A stretch of DNA of 64,000 nucleotides from the NCBI RefSeq assembly GCF_023509525.1, contig NZ_JAKNCJ010000002.1, positions 558,001 through 622,000 on the forward strand. Reading direction: 5' to 3'. The position numbers were made by a program, and so were the translations under genes. The notes beneath the pieces are model-generated. The model saw only the letters and a program-made list of their open reading frames with translations, was not told where the DNA came from and did no database searches. The stretch comes from Brachybacterium equifaecis (GTDB lineage Bacteria > Actinomycetota > Actinomycetes > Actinomycetales > Dermabacteraceae). Of the stretch, positions 53,905-62,161 are shown piece by piece (position 1 is the first letter of the stretch; every line of letters starts with the position of its first letter).

Positions 53905-54731
53905 CCACCGTTGCCCCCGTGACCTCGACCGCTTCCGCGCCGCTCCCGTCCCGCCGCCCGGCGCATCGCCTCCTCGGCCTCGCTCGCGCCGAGCTGACGC
54001 TCCTGCTGCGCAACCGCATGCAGCTGTTCACCGCGATCGTGCTCCCCCTCGCGGTCCCCTTCCTCTACCTGCCGCTGCGGAATCGCGGCATGAGCGATGC
54101 TCTCCTCGTCGGAGCGCTGGGCTCGATGGCCGTGATGATCCTGCTGTTCGTCGTGTACTACAACCTGCTCTCCACCTACGTCGCGCGGCGCGAGGCGCTC
54201 GTGCTCAAGCGCCTGCGCACCGGGGAGGCGAGCGATGCGACCGTCCTCGCAGCGACGGCCGTGCCGGCCCTCGTGATCGCCGGCGCCATGGTCGCGATCG
54301 CCATGACGATCGCGGTCGCGATCCTGGATCTGCCGCTGCCGCAGAATCCTCTGCTGGTGGTCGCGGGAGTCGTGCTCGGCGCCGCGGTCTCCGTGCCGCT
54401 GGCGCTGGCGACGGCGAACATCACCCGCACCGTCGAGTCTGCCCAGGTGACGAGCCTTCCCTTCATGGCGATCGCGCTGCTCGGGGCGGGCACCGCGCTG
54501 CCGCTCGAGATGCTTCCCGACTGGGCGCAGTCCCTCATCGCGATCACTCCCACCGCGCCGCTGGTCGAGCTGATTCGGTTCGGGTGGCTCGGCACGGATG
54601 CGAGCGGTGCCGCGATCGCCGGTTCGGACCTCGCCACGGCGGCGCTGCGACAGGTCGGCATCCTGGTGGTGTGGTTCTGCCTCGGCGCCTGGTTCGTCAG
54701 CACCCGATTCCGCTGGGAGCCGCGCGGGTGA
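53901..54731 (+). CDS. ABC-2-type exporter permease
   Basis: A 276-residue membrane subunit with six hydrophobic segments, from LFTAIVLPLAVPFLYLPL to VGILVVWFCLGAWFVS. The arrangement (an amphipathic N-terminus reading LARAELTLLLRNR, then paired helices) matches ABC-2 permeases. ATG 53901 overlaps the ATPase stop by ATGA. Followed directly by a two-component system, as in many bacterial drug- or peptide-sensing export modules. Confidence 0.87.
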   Translation: MTTVAPVTSTASAPLPSRRPAHRLLGLARAELTLLLRNRMQLFTAIVLPLAVPFLYLPLRNRGMSDALLVGALGSMAVMILLFVVYYNLLSTYVARREALVLKRLRTGEASDATVLAATAVPALVIAGAMVAIAMTIAVAILDLPLPQNPLLVVAGVVLGAAVSVPLALATANITRTVESAQVTSLPFMAIALLGAGTALPLEMLPDWAQSLIAITPTAPLVELIRFGWLGTDASGAAIAGSDLATAALRQVGILVVWFCLGAWFVSTRFRWEPRG

Positions 54732-54913
54732 GCAGGGGTGACGGGGCGTCGGCATCCGCCGGCGCCCCCTCCGCCGTCGCGTCGACCGCTGCGCACGGCA
54801 CGTCGGCCCTCGCGCGCATCGCCCCCATCAGCGCGGCCGACGAGGCCCGTCGGCCCTCCGCCCTCCCGCTAGGCTCGCCGACGGACCCCCACCACCTGCA
54901 CGAGGAGCGCACG

Positions 54914-56143
54914 ATGAGCACGAACGCGCGCCAGTGGCGGATCTTCTACCTCTACACGCTGTGGTCCGTGCTCGCCATGATCATCGTGATCCCGGTGCTC
55001 GCTCTCTGGGTCATCGGGCCCTCTGCTCTCGAGGAGCTGCGCGAGCATCCGTTCGGCGCCCTGCTCCTGCTGGTTCAGACGGTGCTCGCCTCCGAGTCGG
55101 CGCGCGCGGCGCTCGCCCGCTGGGCGTCGGCCCCCACCGACGAGGGGCGCGGGCGCTGGGACCTCCCGAGGGCCGGGATCCTCTCCGGCGGAGCCGCGCG
55201 GCTCCTGCTCGCCGCGGTCCCGACGCCCCTGATCGGGCTGACGGTGCTGCTCGGCAGCGGCTCCCGACAGCTGCTGGTCCTCTCTGCAGTCGTGCTCGCG
55301 GTGGCGGTGCTGCTGCGCTACCCCTGGCCGTGGTCGGCTGCCGTCGCTCTTGCCGGGCTGGTGCTGATCCCAGCGGGACTGCTTCCCGCCCTCGCGCTCC
55401 CCCTGATCGTGGTGACCTTTGCGGTCGTGCTCACCGTGCGCATGTCGATCTGGCTGGGGGCCGTGGTGCGCGAGCTCGACCACGCCCGCGAGGCCCAGGG
55501 CCAGCTGGCCGTCGCCGAGGAACGGCTGCGATTCGCCCGCGACCTGCACGACGTCACCGGGCGCGACCTCTCCGTCATCGCGGTCAAGGCCGAGGTCGTC
55601 GCCCAGCTCGCCGAGCGGGGCGACCCCCGGGCGGCCGAGCACGGCAGGGATGTCGCCCAGATCGCCCGCTCCTCGCTCGCAGAGATCCGGGGCCTCGTGC
55701 GCGGATATCGCGAGGCGGATCTCGCGACCGAGCTCCGGGGCACGGCCTCGCTGCTGCGCTCGGCGCACGTCGACGTCGCCATCGAAGGATCGGCCGACGA
55801 GATCCCGCTCCGGCACCGCAGCGCCGCCGCCTGGGTGCTGCGCGAGGGCGGAACGAACATCTTGCGCCACGCCGCCCCGTCGGCCGTGTCCATCGCGCTC
55901 GGCCCGGAGGGCATCACGATGACCAATGATGGTGTCCGGCTTGAGGCCGACGGGGCCGAGGGGGCCGACGAGGACACTGCGCCCGGCGTGCCCGCGCCGT
56001 ACGACAGCACGCCGGTGCGCGAGGGCAGCGGACTGACCGGCATGCGCGAACGCCTGGGTGCGGGAGCACACCTCGAGACCCGTCGCGAGGGGGACCGCTT
56101 CACCCTCTCCATCCGCTTCGACCCCGCAGGAGGCCCCGCATGA
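54914..56143 (+). CDS. NarL-family sensor histidine kinase
   Basis: A 409-residue membrane sensor. About five hydrophobic segments occupy residues 12-185 with short loops, so there is no large extracellular domain; it may sense the membrane or the exporter itself. The HisKA_3 dimerisation helix carries phospho-acceptor His212 in RFARDLHDVTGRDLS. The ATP domain has the N-box EGGTNILRHA near 315 and G-box SGLTGMRERL near 370. ATG 54914 follows GAGGAG by 7 nt; an alternative GTG at 54728, overlapping the permease stop, would add 62 Ala/Ser-rich residues. Confidence 0.88.
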   Translation: MSTNARQWRIFYLYTLWSVLAMIIVIPVLALWVIGPSALEELREHPFGALLLLVQTVLASESARAALARWASAPTDEGRGRWDLPRAGILSGGAARLLLAAVPTPLIGLTVLLGSGSRQLLVLSAVVLAVAVLLRYPWPWSAAVALAGLVLIPAGLLPALALPLIVVTFAVVLTVRMSIWLGAVVRELDHAREAQGQLAVAEERLRFARDLHDVTGRDLSVIAVKAEVVAQLAERGDPRAAEHGRDVAQIARSSLAEIRGLVRGYREADLATELRGTASLLRSAHVDVAIEGSADEIPLRHRSAAAWVLREGGTNILRHAAPSAVSIALGPEGITMTNDGVRLEADGAEGADEDTAPGVPAPYDSTPVREGSGLTGMRERLGAGAHLETRREGDRFTLSIRFDPAGGPA

Positions 56144-56817
56144 CCGCCACCGACCCCGCCCAGCCCGTCGGGCCCGCTCTGCCTTCCGGACCCGCGTTGC
56201 CTTCCGGACCCGCGCTGCGCATCGTGCTCGTCGACGACGAGCATCTGATCCGGTCGGCCCTCGCGACCATGCTGTCCCTCGAGAGCGACCTCCGCGTGCT
56301 CGGGGAGGCATCCTCGGTGGCCGAGGGCGCGGCTCTCGTCGGCGCCGAGCAGCCGGACGTCGCCGTCGTCGACCTCCAGCTCCCCGATGGCGACGGGCTG
56401 GACCTCTGCGCGCAGATCGCGGAGGTCTCCGCCGCGACCCGCTGCCTGATCCTCACCTCGCACGCGCGGCCCGGATACCTCAAACGGGCGCTCGCACAGG
56501 GGGTGCTGGGCTTCCTGCCGAAGACCACCTCCGCTGCGCAGCTCGCCGCCGCGGTCCGCGACGTCGCCGCTGGTCGGCGCGCGATCGACGCGGAGCTCGC
56601 CGCGGAGACGATCTCCTCGGGCGACTCCCCGCTCACCCCGCGCGAGGCCGATGTGCTCGAGTACGCGGCCGACGGCGCCCCCATCGAGCAGATCGCCCGG
56701 CGCGCGCACCTGGCCGAGGGAACCGTGCGCAACTACCTCTCGAGCGCCCAGGCGAAGCTCCAGGCGACGAACCGGCACGAGGCCGTGGCCGTGGCGCGGC
56801 GGCAGGGGTGGATCTGA
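56140..56817 (+). CDS. LuxR/NarL-family response regulator
   Basis: A 225-residue regulator. The receiver domain (about 27-145) has the acidic pair DDE, phospho-acceptor Asp78 in VVDLQLPDGDG, and Lys near 127 (FLPKTTS). The DNA-binding domain (about 164-215) reads LTPREADVLEYAADGAPIEQ...LAEGTVRNYLSSAQAKL. An unusual short repeat, two GPALPSG units, lies at residues 13-25 before the receiver. ATGA overlap with the kinase gene shows co-translation. It probably controls the exporter genes upstream. Confidence 0.92.
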   Translation: MTATDPAQPVGPALPSGPALPSGPALRIVLVDDEHLIRSALATMLSLESDLRVLGEASSVAEGAALVGAEQPDVAVVDLQLPDGDGLDLCAQIAEVSAATRCLILTSHARPGYLKRALAQGVLGFLPKTTSAAQLAAAVRDVAAGRRAIDAELAAETISSGDSPLTPREADVLEYAADGAPIEQIARRAHLAEGTVRNYLSSAQAKLQATNRHEAVAVARRQGWI

Positions 56818-56838
56818 GAGACGAGGACCCGGCTCGCC

Positions 56839-56982
56839 GATCGACGCGTACGTGACTGTCGGAATGCTGGCCCGCGCGCGATCGAGGCGTACGTGGGCGT
56901 CGGAATACCGGCCCGCGCGCGATCGAGGTGTACGTGACCGTCGGAATCGCACCCCCATTCCCACGGTTGCGTACACCTCGAT
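56839..56982. repeat. 41-bp-period repeat array 2 (three direct units, one inverted)
   Basis: Direct 27-nt units GATCGA(C/G)G(C/T)GTACGTG...GTCGGAAT start at 56839, 56880 and 56921, exactly 41 bp apart, with 14-nt linkers ending CCCGCGCGC. An inverted copy at 56957-56982 pairs with the third unit around a 9-nt loop (CGCACCCCC). The loop in array 1 (GACACCCGC) is similar. The array lies 21 bp after the response-regulator stop, between convergent genes. Confidence 0.92.
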
Positions 56983-57056
56983 GCCCGAACGACAAGACGC
57001 GCACCCGGCGGAGGAGACGGGCGGCCGCGATCAGACGCGCTCCCCCGCCGCAGCCC

Positions 57057-58127
57057 TCAGGCCCCCGACTCCTCCGCGAAGCTCGCGTCGATGATCGTCG
57101 CGACATCGACCGGATCCGTGTACGTGATCTGCCCAGCGGCGATCCACACGGTCTGCATCGCCTCGAGCTGCTCGGGCTGCGGGGCGAGGTCGGGCAGGTA
57201 GGTGTACATCGGGGCGCTCTTCAGCACGGCGATGTCCTGTCCGGTGGCCTTCGCGAGGATCTCGTAGACCTCATCGCTCTGCGCACCCGTGTCGCTGAGC
57301 TGCTGCGCGCCCTGGGTGAGCGCGGTGAAGAACGGCTGCGCGAACTCCCCGGCCACGAACTGCTCGGAGTACATGACGCCGGTGCCGGTCACGCCCTTCG
57401 CAGGCACAGCCAGGGGCGAGCCCACGCCGGCCTCTTGGATCGCCGTCGAGAAGGGGGCCGACGGCGTCGCCGCATCCACCGAGCCGTTGGTGAGCGCAGG
57501 CTCCTGATCGGGGGTGGAGAGGTTCACGACCTCGACGTCGGCGAGCGTGAGGCCGCCCTGCTCGAGCATCGTGGCCAGCAGGTACCCGCCGGTGGCACCG
57601 GGCCCGCCGGCCACCGCAATCTTCCGACCCCGCAGATCCGAGACGGCCTTCACCGAGCCGTCGTCCACGAGGGCCTGACGGACCTCCAGAGCCGTCGGCG
57701 AGTTCTCCGGATCGCCGGGCGAGATGCCCATGGAACCGACGATCTTGAAAGCGAGCCCCTCGTGCAGAGCGTTGAACATGCCGGCGCTGAAGCCCGCCAC
57801 CATCACGTCGAGCTGGCCGCTGGCGAGCATGGGGATGCCGTCCTGGCCGGACTTCACCGGGATCAGCTCCAGGGTGATGCCCTTGTCGGCGAAGGCGCCC
57901 TGGGCGTCGGCGATGTAGAGCGGGGCGAACAGGCTCGAGGACAGGTGGCCGACGCGCACGGTCGTGGTGCCGCCCGCGGCGCCGCCGTCGGACCCGCCCG
58001 CGCCGGAGCCCGAGGAGCCGGAGTCCTTGCCGGTGATGGCGGAGCCGCAGCCTGCGAGAGCGGCGGCGGAGGCGACGCCGAGCAGGCCGAGCAGCGAGCG
58101 GCGGGCGAAGGGAGAGGTGGGGTTCAT
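57057..58127 (-). CDS. Sulfonate/nitrate/taurine-type ABC substrate-binding lipoprotein
   Basis: A 356-residue SsuA/TauA/NMT1-like receptor. Lipobox ALAGC (Cys27), a Gly/Ser linker, then TVRVGHLSSSLFAPLYIADA, GQLDVMVAGFSAGMFNALHE and GRKIAVAGGPGATGGYLLAT, standard for this class. The ligand could be an alkanesulfonate, taurine or a pyrimidine precursor; no desulfonating enzyme is nearby to decide. Last gene of a three-gene operon in the order ATPase, permease, receptor. Confidence 0.87.
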   Translation of the reverse strand: MNPTSPFARRSLLGLLGVASAAALAGCGSAITGKDSGSSGSGAGGSDGGAAGGTTTVRVGHLSSSLFAPLYIADAQGAFADKGITLELIPVKSGQDGIPMLASGQLDVMVAGFSAGMFNALHEGLAFKIVGSMGISPGDPENSPTALEVRQALVDDGSVKAVSDLRGRKIAVAGGPGATGGYLLATMLEQGGLTLADVEVVNLSTPDQEPALTNGSVDAATPSAPFSTAIQEAGVGSPLAVPAKGVTGTGVMYSEQFVAGEFAQPFFTALTQGAQQLSDTGAQSDEVYEILAKATGQDIAVLKSAPMYTYLPDLAPQPEQLEAMQTVWIAAGQITYTDPVDVATIIDASFAEESGA

Positions 58128-58176
58128 CGTCGAGCTCCTGTGGGTGAGGTGGATGGGAGAGGGAGGTGCGGGATTC

Positions 58177-59037
58177 TCAGCGGCGCCAGGGCAGGACGAG
58201 CTTCTCGAAGCCGCCGAGCAGCCACGTCAGCACCGCGCCGATCAGTCCGATCACCACGAGGCCGACGTACATCTTCTCCGGCATGAACAGCTGCCAGGAG
58301 TTCCAGATGAGGTAGCCCAGCCCCGTGGTGGAGGCGCCGGTGAACTCGACTGCGGTGACCACGACGACGGCGGTGCCGGTCGCCGTGCGCAGGCCGCTGA
58401 AGATGAACGGCAGCGAGCCCGGAAGCACGACGAAGCGGAACCGGTCCAGGCCCCTCGCCCCATAGGCGGCGCCCGCCTCCAGCAGTTTGCTGTCGATCGC
58501 GCGCACGCCCGCGACGGTGCTGATCTGCATGACGAAGAACGTCGTGATGAACACGGCGATCATCTTCGGCAGCTCCGTAGGCCCGAAGATCATGAGCAGG
58601 ATCGGGAAGATCGCGATCTTCGGCAGCGGGTACAGCGCAGCGAACAGGGGGCCGAAGGCTGCGTTCAGCGGGCGGAAGGTGCCCATCAGGAGGCCGACGG
58701 CCACGCCGCAGATCGCGCCGAGGCCGCCGCCGATGAGCAGGCGCATGAGGGTAGGCCAGGTGTGGGTCCACAGCTCGCCGTCCCCGGCCATCCCGACCGC
58801 GGTGGCGGCGATCTCGCTGGGCGGCGGGAAGAAGCGCGAGTCGAGGATCTCCGTGCGCGAGCACAGCTCCCACAGCAGCACGAGCACGATCGGCGTCGCG
58901 ATCGACAGTGCGAGGTAGAACGCGCGCCGGCGGTTCTCCTGCCGGCGCAGGACGCGCGCGGCTTCGATGGTGCGCTCGGCGCGCGTGCTCGCACCGGCGC
59001 CGACGTGGGGGGCCGACGGCGCGGCGGGGGCACTCAT
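58177..59037 (-). CDS. Sulfonate/nitrate-type ABC transporter permease
   Basis: A 286-residue SsuC/TauC-like permease. A basic N-terminus is followed by helix IATPIVLVLLWELCSRTE, the segment PTLMRLLIGGGLGAICGVAVG, ALYPLPKIAIFPILLMIFGP and docking loop EAGAAYGARGLDRFRFVVLP. ATG 59037 overlaps the ATPase stop by ATGA; the receptor gene follows after 49 nt. Confidence 0.9.
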   Translation of the reverse strand: MSAPAAPSAPHVGAGASTRAERTIEAARVLRRQENRRRAFYLALSIATPIVLVLLWELCSRTEILDSRFFPPPSEIAATAVGMAGDGELWTHTWPTLMRLLIGGGLGAICGVAVGLLMGTFRPLNAAFGPLFAALYPLPKIAIFPILLMIFGPTELPKMIAVFITTFFVMQISTVAGVRAIDSKLLEAGAAYGARGLDRFRFVVLPGSLPFIFSGLRTATGTAVVVVTAVEFTGASTTGLGYLIWNSWQLFMPEKMYVGLVVIGLIGAVLTWLLGGFEKLVLPWRR

Positions 59038-59876
59038 GCCGCGCTCCGCGCTGCCGGCTGGTCCTCGCGCAGGAGGTCCCAGATGCGTCCGCGCAGGGCG
59101 CTGAACTCAGCGCTGCGCTCGACGTCGAAGGATCGCGGGCGCGGGAACGGGACGGTGATGTCCTCGCGCAGCGTGCCCGGGCGGCCCGACATCACGATCA
59201 CGCTGTCGCCCAGCAGGATCGCCTCATCGATGTCGTGGGTGACCATGAGGACGGTCTTGCGCTCGGCCTCCCACAGGGCGATCAGCTCCTCCTGCATGAG
59301 CATGCGGGTCTGCGCGTCGAGCGCGCCGAGGGGCTCATCCATGAGCAGGACCGGCGATCCGGTCGCGAAGGCGCGCGCGATCGCGACGCGCTGTCGCATG
59401 CCGCCGGAGAGCTGATGGGGGTAGGAGGCGCCGAAGCTGCCGAGCCGCACCCGCTCGAGCCAGTCGTCCGCGATCCGGCTGCGCTCCGCAGCGCCGACCC
59501 CGCTCATGCGCAGGCCGAAGGCGACGTTGTCGCGCACCGTCATCCACGGGAACACCCCGTGCTCCTGGAACACGAAGGCCGAGGGGATCGCGTGAGACTG
59601 CGCAGACGTGCGGATCTCGCCGCTGGTGCGCTCCTCCAGCCCGCCGAGTATCCGAAGAAAGGTCGACTTCCCGCAGCCCGACGGGCCGACGATGCAGGTG
59701 AAGGAGCCCTCTTCGAGCGACAGCGAGAAGTCCTCGAGGGCCCAGACGGGCTCGCCGCCCCCGGCGAAGAAGACCTTGGAGACGTCGCGGGCCTCGACGG
59801 CCGCGGCGACGGTGCCGTCGGGTGCGGTGCCGTCGGGTGTGGTCCGCGGCGGCGGGAGGGGATCGGCGGCGCTCAT
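59034..59876 (-). CDS. Sulfonate/nitrate-type ABC transporter ATP-binding protein
   Basis: A 280-residue SsuB/TauB-like ATPase. An Ala/Pro/Asp-rich N-terminal extension of about 27 residues precedes VEARDVSKVFFAGG. Walker A GPSGCGKST, signature [15 protein letters not shown], Walker B LLMDEPLGALD, H-loop THD. ATG 59876 follows GAGGAG. A TAGAGT -10-like box lies at 59935-59930 on the same strand, giving a leader of about 50 nt. First gene of the operon. Confidence 0.9.
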   Translation of the reverse strand: MSAADPLPPPRTTPDGTAPDGTVAAAVEARDVSKVFFAGGGEPVWALEDFSLSLEEGSFTCIVGPSGCGKSTFLRILGGLEERTSGEIRTSAQSHAIPSAFVFQEHGVFPWMTVRDNVAFGLRMSGVGAAERSRIADDWLERVRLGSFGASYPHQLSGGMRQRVAIARAFATGSPVLLMDEPLGALDAQTRMLMQEELIALWEAERKTVLMVTHDIDEAILLGDSVIVMSGRPGTLREDITVPFPRPRSFDVERSAEFSALRGRIWDLLREDQPAARSAA

Positions 59877-60026
59877 GCGTCTCCTCGAGAGTGCAGGTGC
59901 AGGCCGCGAGCGGCCCCGGGGGAATGCATACTCTACCGCGCACCCACATGGTGATGCAGGGGTGTTCGCTCCGCAGATGGGGAGGCGGCAGATCCGCACT
60001 GGGCGCCGAAACGCGCATCCTCGCGC

Positions 60027-60052
60027 GATCGAGGCGTACGGCGCCGTCGGGA
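60027..60052. repeat. Single degenerate 41-bp-family unit
   Basis: GATCGAGGCGTACG-GCGCC-GTCGGGA matches the units of the two arrays over most positions, and is preceded by the same CGCGC linker end (TCGCGC). It stands alone between the ATPase promoter and the end of tadA, with no inverted partner. Confidence 0.6.
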
Positions 60053-60059
60053 CGCGCCC

Positions 60060-60599
<540 letters not shown>

Positions 60600-60750
60600 T
60601 CATGGCGCAGGGCCTGCCGGTGTCCCCCTCCCCGGATCCGATGGCTCCTCCGCGCCCCGGTCGAGGCCCGCAGGGAGAGGAGGGGAGCTAGCCGCCCGGG
60701 ACGCCCGGCGCTCCTGCGGCACCGTCGGCGCGCCCTGCCGGCCCCTCCGG

Positions 60751-60756
60751 TAGATT
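60751..60756 (+). promoter_or_regulatory. Leaderless -10 box TAGATT of upp
   Basis: TAGATT lies exactly at -12 to -7 relative to ATG 60763, so transcription should start at the A of the start codon. There is no ribosome-binding sequence between. Confidence 0.65.
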
Positions 60757-60762
60757 CACCCC

Positions 60763-61401
60763 ATGCGCGTCCTCGAGATCGATCACCCCCTTGTCGCCCA
60801 CAAGCTCACCGTGCTGCGCGACAAGACCACCCACTCCTCCGTTTTCCGCCAGCTCGCCGATGAGCTGGTCACCCTCCTCGCCTATGAGGCCACCCGCAAT
60901 GTGCGCGTGAGCCCGGCGGAGATCGAGACCCCCGTGACCGCGATGACCGGCACGAAGCTCGCGAACCCCAAGCCCATGGTGGTGCCGATCCTGCGCGCCG
61001 GCCTCGGCATGCTCCACGGCCTCACCACCCTCCTGCCGACGGCGGAGGTCGGCTTCCTCGGCATGGTGCGCAACGAGGAGACCCTCGAGGTCACCACCTA
61101 CGCGAACCGTCTCCCGGAGGACCTCACGGGCCGCCAGTGCTTCGTGCTGGATCCGATGCTCGCCACCGGCCACACCCTCATCGCCTCGGTGAACTACCTG
61201 CACGAGCGCGGCGCCCGCGACATCACCTGCGTGACGCTCCTGAGCGCCCCGGAGGGCCTGAAGACACTCGAGGCCGCGATCGATTCGTCGGTCGACCTCA
61301 CCGTCGTCACCGCCGCGATCGACGAGAAGCTCAACGAGAAGGGCTACATCGTGCCCGGCCTCGGCGACGCGGGAGATCGCCTCTTCGGCGTCGTCGACTG
61401 A
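60763..61401 (+). CDS. upp: Uracil phosphoribosyltransferase
   Basis: Salvages uracil to UMP with PRPP. The 212 residues are the normal length. It contains [20 protein letters not shown] at the start, the [16 protein letters not shown] segment, the PRPP-binding loop [17 protein letters not shown] and the C-terminal uracil-site region [17 protein letters not shown]. Its promoter is probably leaderless. Two long palindromes follow in the 459-bp gap after it (61402-61860). Confidence 0.97.
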   Translation: MRVLEIDHPLVAHKLTVLRDKTTHSSVFRQLADELVTLLAYEATRNVRVSPAEIETPVTAMTGTKLANPKPMVVPILRAGLGMLHGLTTLLPTAEVGFLGMVRNEETLEVTTYANRLPEDLTGRQCFVLDPMLATGHTLIASVNYLHERGARDITCVTLLSAPEGLKTLEAAIDSSVDLTVVTAAIDEKLNEKGYIVPGLGDAGDRLFGVVD

Positions 61402-61510
61402 TCCGGCGGGCGGCCCCTGGGCGGCCGAGCCGGACGCGTCGGGCGGCCCGCGCGTCGGCCCCCGCGTCGGACGGCCCGCGACGGCACCGCTCCACCCCGC
61501 CTGCCCCCGC

Positions 61511-61564
61511 GAATCGCGTGTGAGGAGACGAGAACCCCCGTTCTCGTCTCCTCACACGCGATTC
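61511..61564. repeat. Perfect 25-bp palindrome, family C copy 1
   Basis: Left arm 61511-61535 starts GAATCGCGTGTGAGGAG and ends CGAGAAC; loop CCCC; right arm 61540-61564 is an exact complement. It lies 109 nt beyond upp on the same strand and would fold into a very strong terminator-like hairpin. Confidence 0.9.
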
Positions 61565-61715
61565 ACCCCCGTTTCGCGCCGGGCTCTCGAGCGCAGCAAG
61601 GTCGGCCGACGGCGGTAGGTCAGCGGCCGCGCCCGATCGGCCCCCGGTCGCCGAGCAGCGTGCACCCTCGAACCTCGCCGCGTGCGCGCCCGCACGCGCC
61701 CGATCAGCCCCGGCG

Positions 61716-61773
61716 GCGAGATCCACGTGAGGAGCCGAGATCCCCCGTTCTCGGCTCCCCACATGGATCTCGC
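61716..61773. repeat. Palindrome, family C copy 2
   Basis: A 58-nt inverted repeat, GCGAGATCCACGTGAGGAG...CCGTTCTCGGCTCCCCACATGGATCTCGC with few mismatches. The inner GTGAGGAG-CGAGA and CCCCCGTTCTCG elements match copy 1 at 61511, while the outer arms differ, so the two share a core. Confidence 0.85.
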
Positions 61774-61824
61774 GGCGCCCGCCCGCACCCCCGACCTGCA
61801 CAGTCTCACTATCCGGACCCCTCC

Positions 61825-61854
61825 TTGCCCGCCGCGCAGCCGGTGCGGCATTCT
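61825..61854 (+). promoter_or_regulatory. Leaderless promoter of the polymethionine mini-ORF
   Basis: TTGCCC (61825-61830), 18-nt spacer, CATTCT (61849-61854), then 6 nt to the ATG at 61861. Both conserved -10 positions (A at the second and T at the last place) are present, and the predicted start falls on the ATG. Confidence 0.55.
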
Positions 61855-61860
61855 GCTCGC

Positions 61861-61980
61861 ATGTCCTCGAACTCCGTGAGCTGTGAGGCCGCCCGCCGGG
61901 TGGCCCCCTCCGTGATGCGTTCGATGATGATGGACATGATGATGATGATGCGCATGATGCGCCGTCAGCCGAGCATCTGA
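61861..61980 (+). CDS. Polymethionine leader-type peptide (39 residues)
   Basis: Encodes 39 residues, of which 12 are methionine, 11 of them in positions 19-33 (MRSMMMDMMMMMRMM), followed by RRQPSI and a TGA. ATG 61861 is the predicted transcription start of a leaderless promoter. A dense run of one amino acid in a short 5' ORF is what ribosome-stalling attenuators use to sense that amino acid; leaderless polycysteine ORFs do this in mycobacteria. The next gene, 181 nt downstream, is a winged-helix regulator. The minus strand here reads as a histidine run but has no start or promoter of its own. Confidence 0.6.
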   Translation: MSSNSVSCEAARRVAPSVMRSMMMDMMMMMRMMRRQPSI

Positions 61981-62073
61981 GAACGCTCGATATGCCTCCC
62001 AGGGCCGGCTGACAGGAGCCGGTCGGATGACGCGGGCTCCAGGTGCCGCCGGGAGCACACCCCAGATGTGAAC

Positions 62074-62088
62074 CGCGAGAATCTCGCG
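62074..62088. promoter_or_regulatory. Palindrome CGCGAGA-A-TCTCGCG in leader of winged-helix gene
   Basis: A 7-1-7 inverted repeat 73 bp upstream of the winged-helix regulator's ATG. It is too tight a loop for a good RNA hairpin, so an operator, perhaps for self-control, is more likely. The region 61981-62161 also holds GGGCCGGCTGACAGGAGCCGG-type weaker stems. Confidence 0.4.
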
Positions 62089-62161
62089 TCGATCACTCGC
62101 ACGGGATCCCGGGCCCACCGCCCGAATCGCACCGCAGGTGCATTCCCCTGGAGCCATCATC

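Noticed and set aside
54728-54913. GTG start for the histidine kinase overlapping the permease stop
   Set aside because: It would add 62 Ala/Ser-rich residues before the first helix; ATG 54914 has a clear GAGGAG site. It cannot be fully excluded.
56839-56982. CRISPR array
   Set aside because: The 41-bp period with 14-nt near-identical linkers, an inverted terminal unit and no cas genes do not fit CRISPR.
59873-59929. 18-codon upstream ORF (MHSPGA...) ending in ATGA with the sulfonate-type ATPase gene
   Set aside because: Its ATG abuts the TAGAGT -10 box, so the transcript would start inside it, and the ATPase has its own good ribosome site. A similar TGCATTCCCC stretch before 62162 is probably chance.
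61861-61980. Histidine-run coding frame on the minus strand over the polymethionine ORF
   Set aside because: It belongs to a long antisense frame with no start, ribosome site or promoter at this place, whereas the plus strand has an exact start, stop and leaderless promoter.
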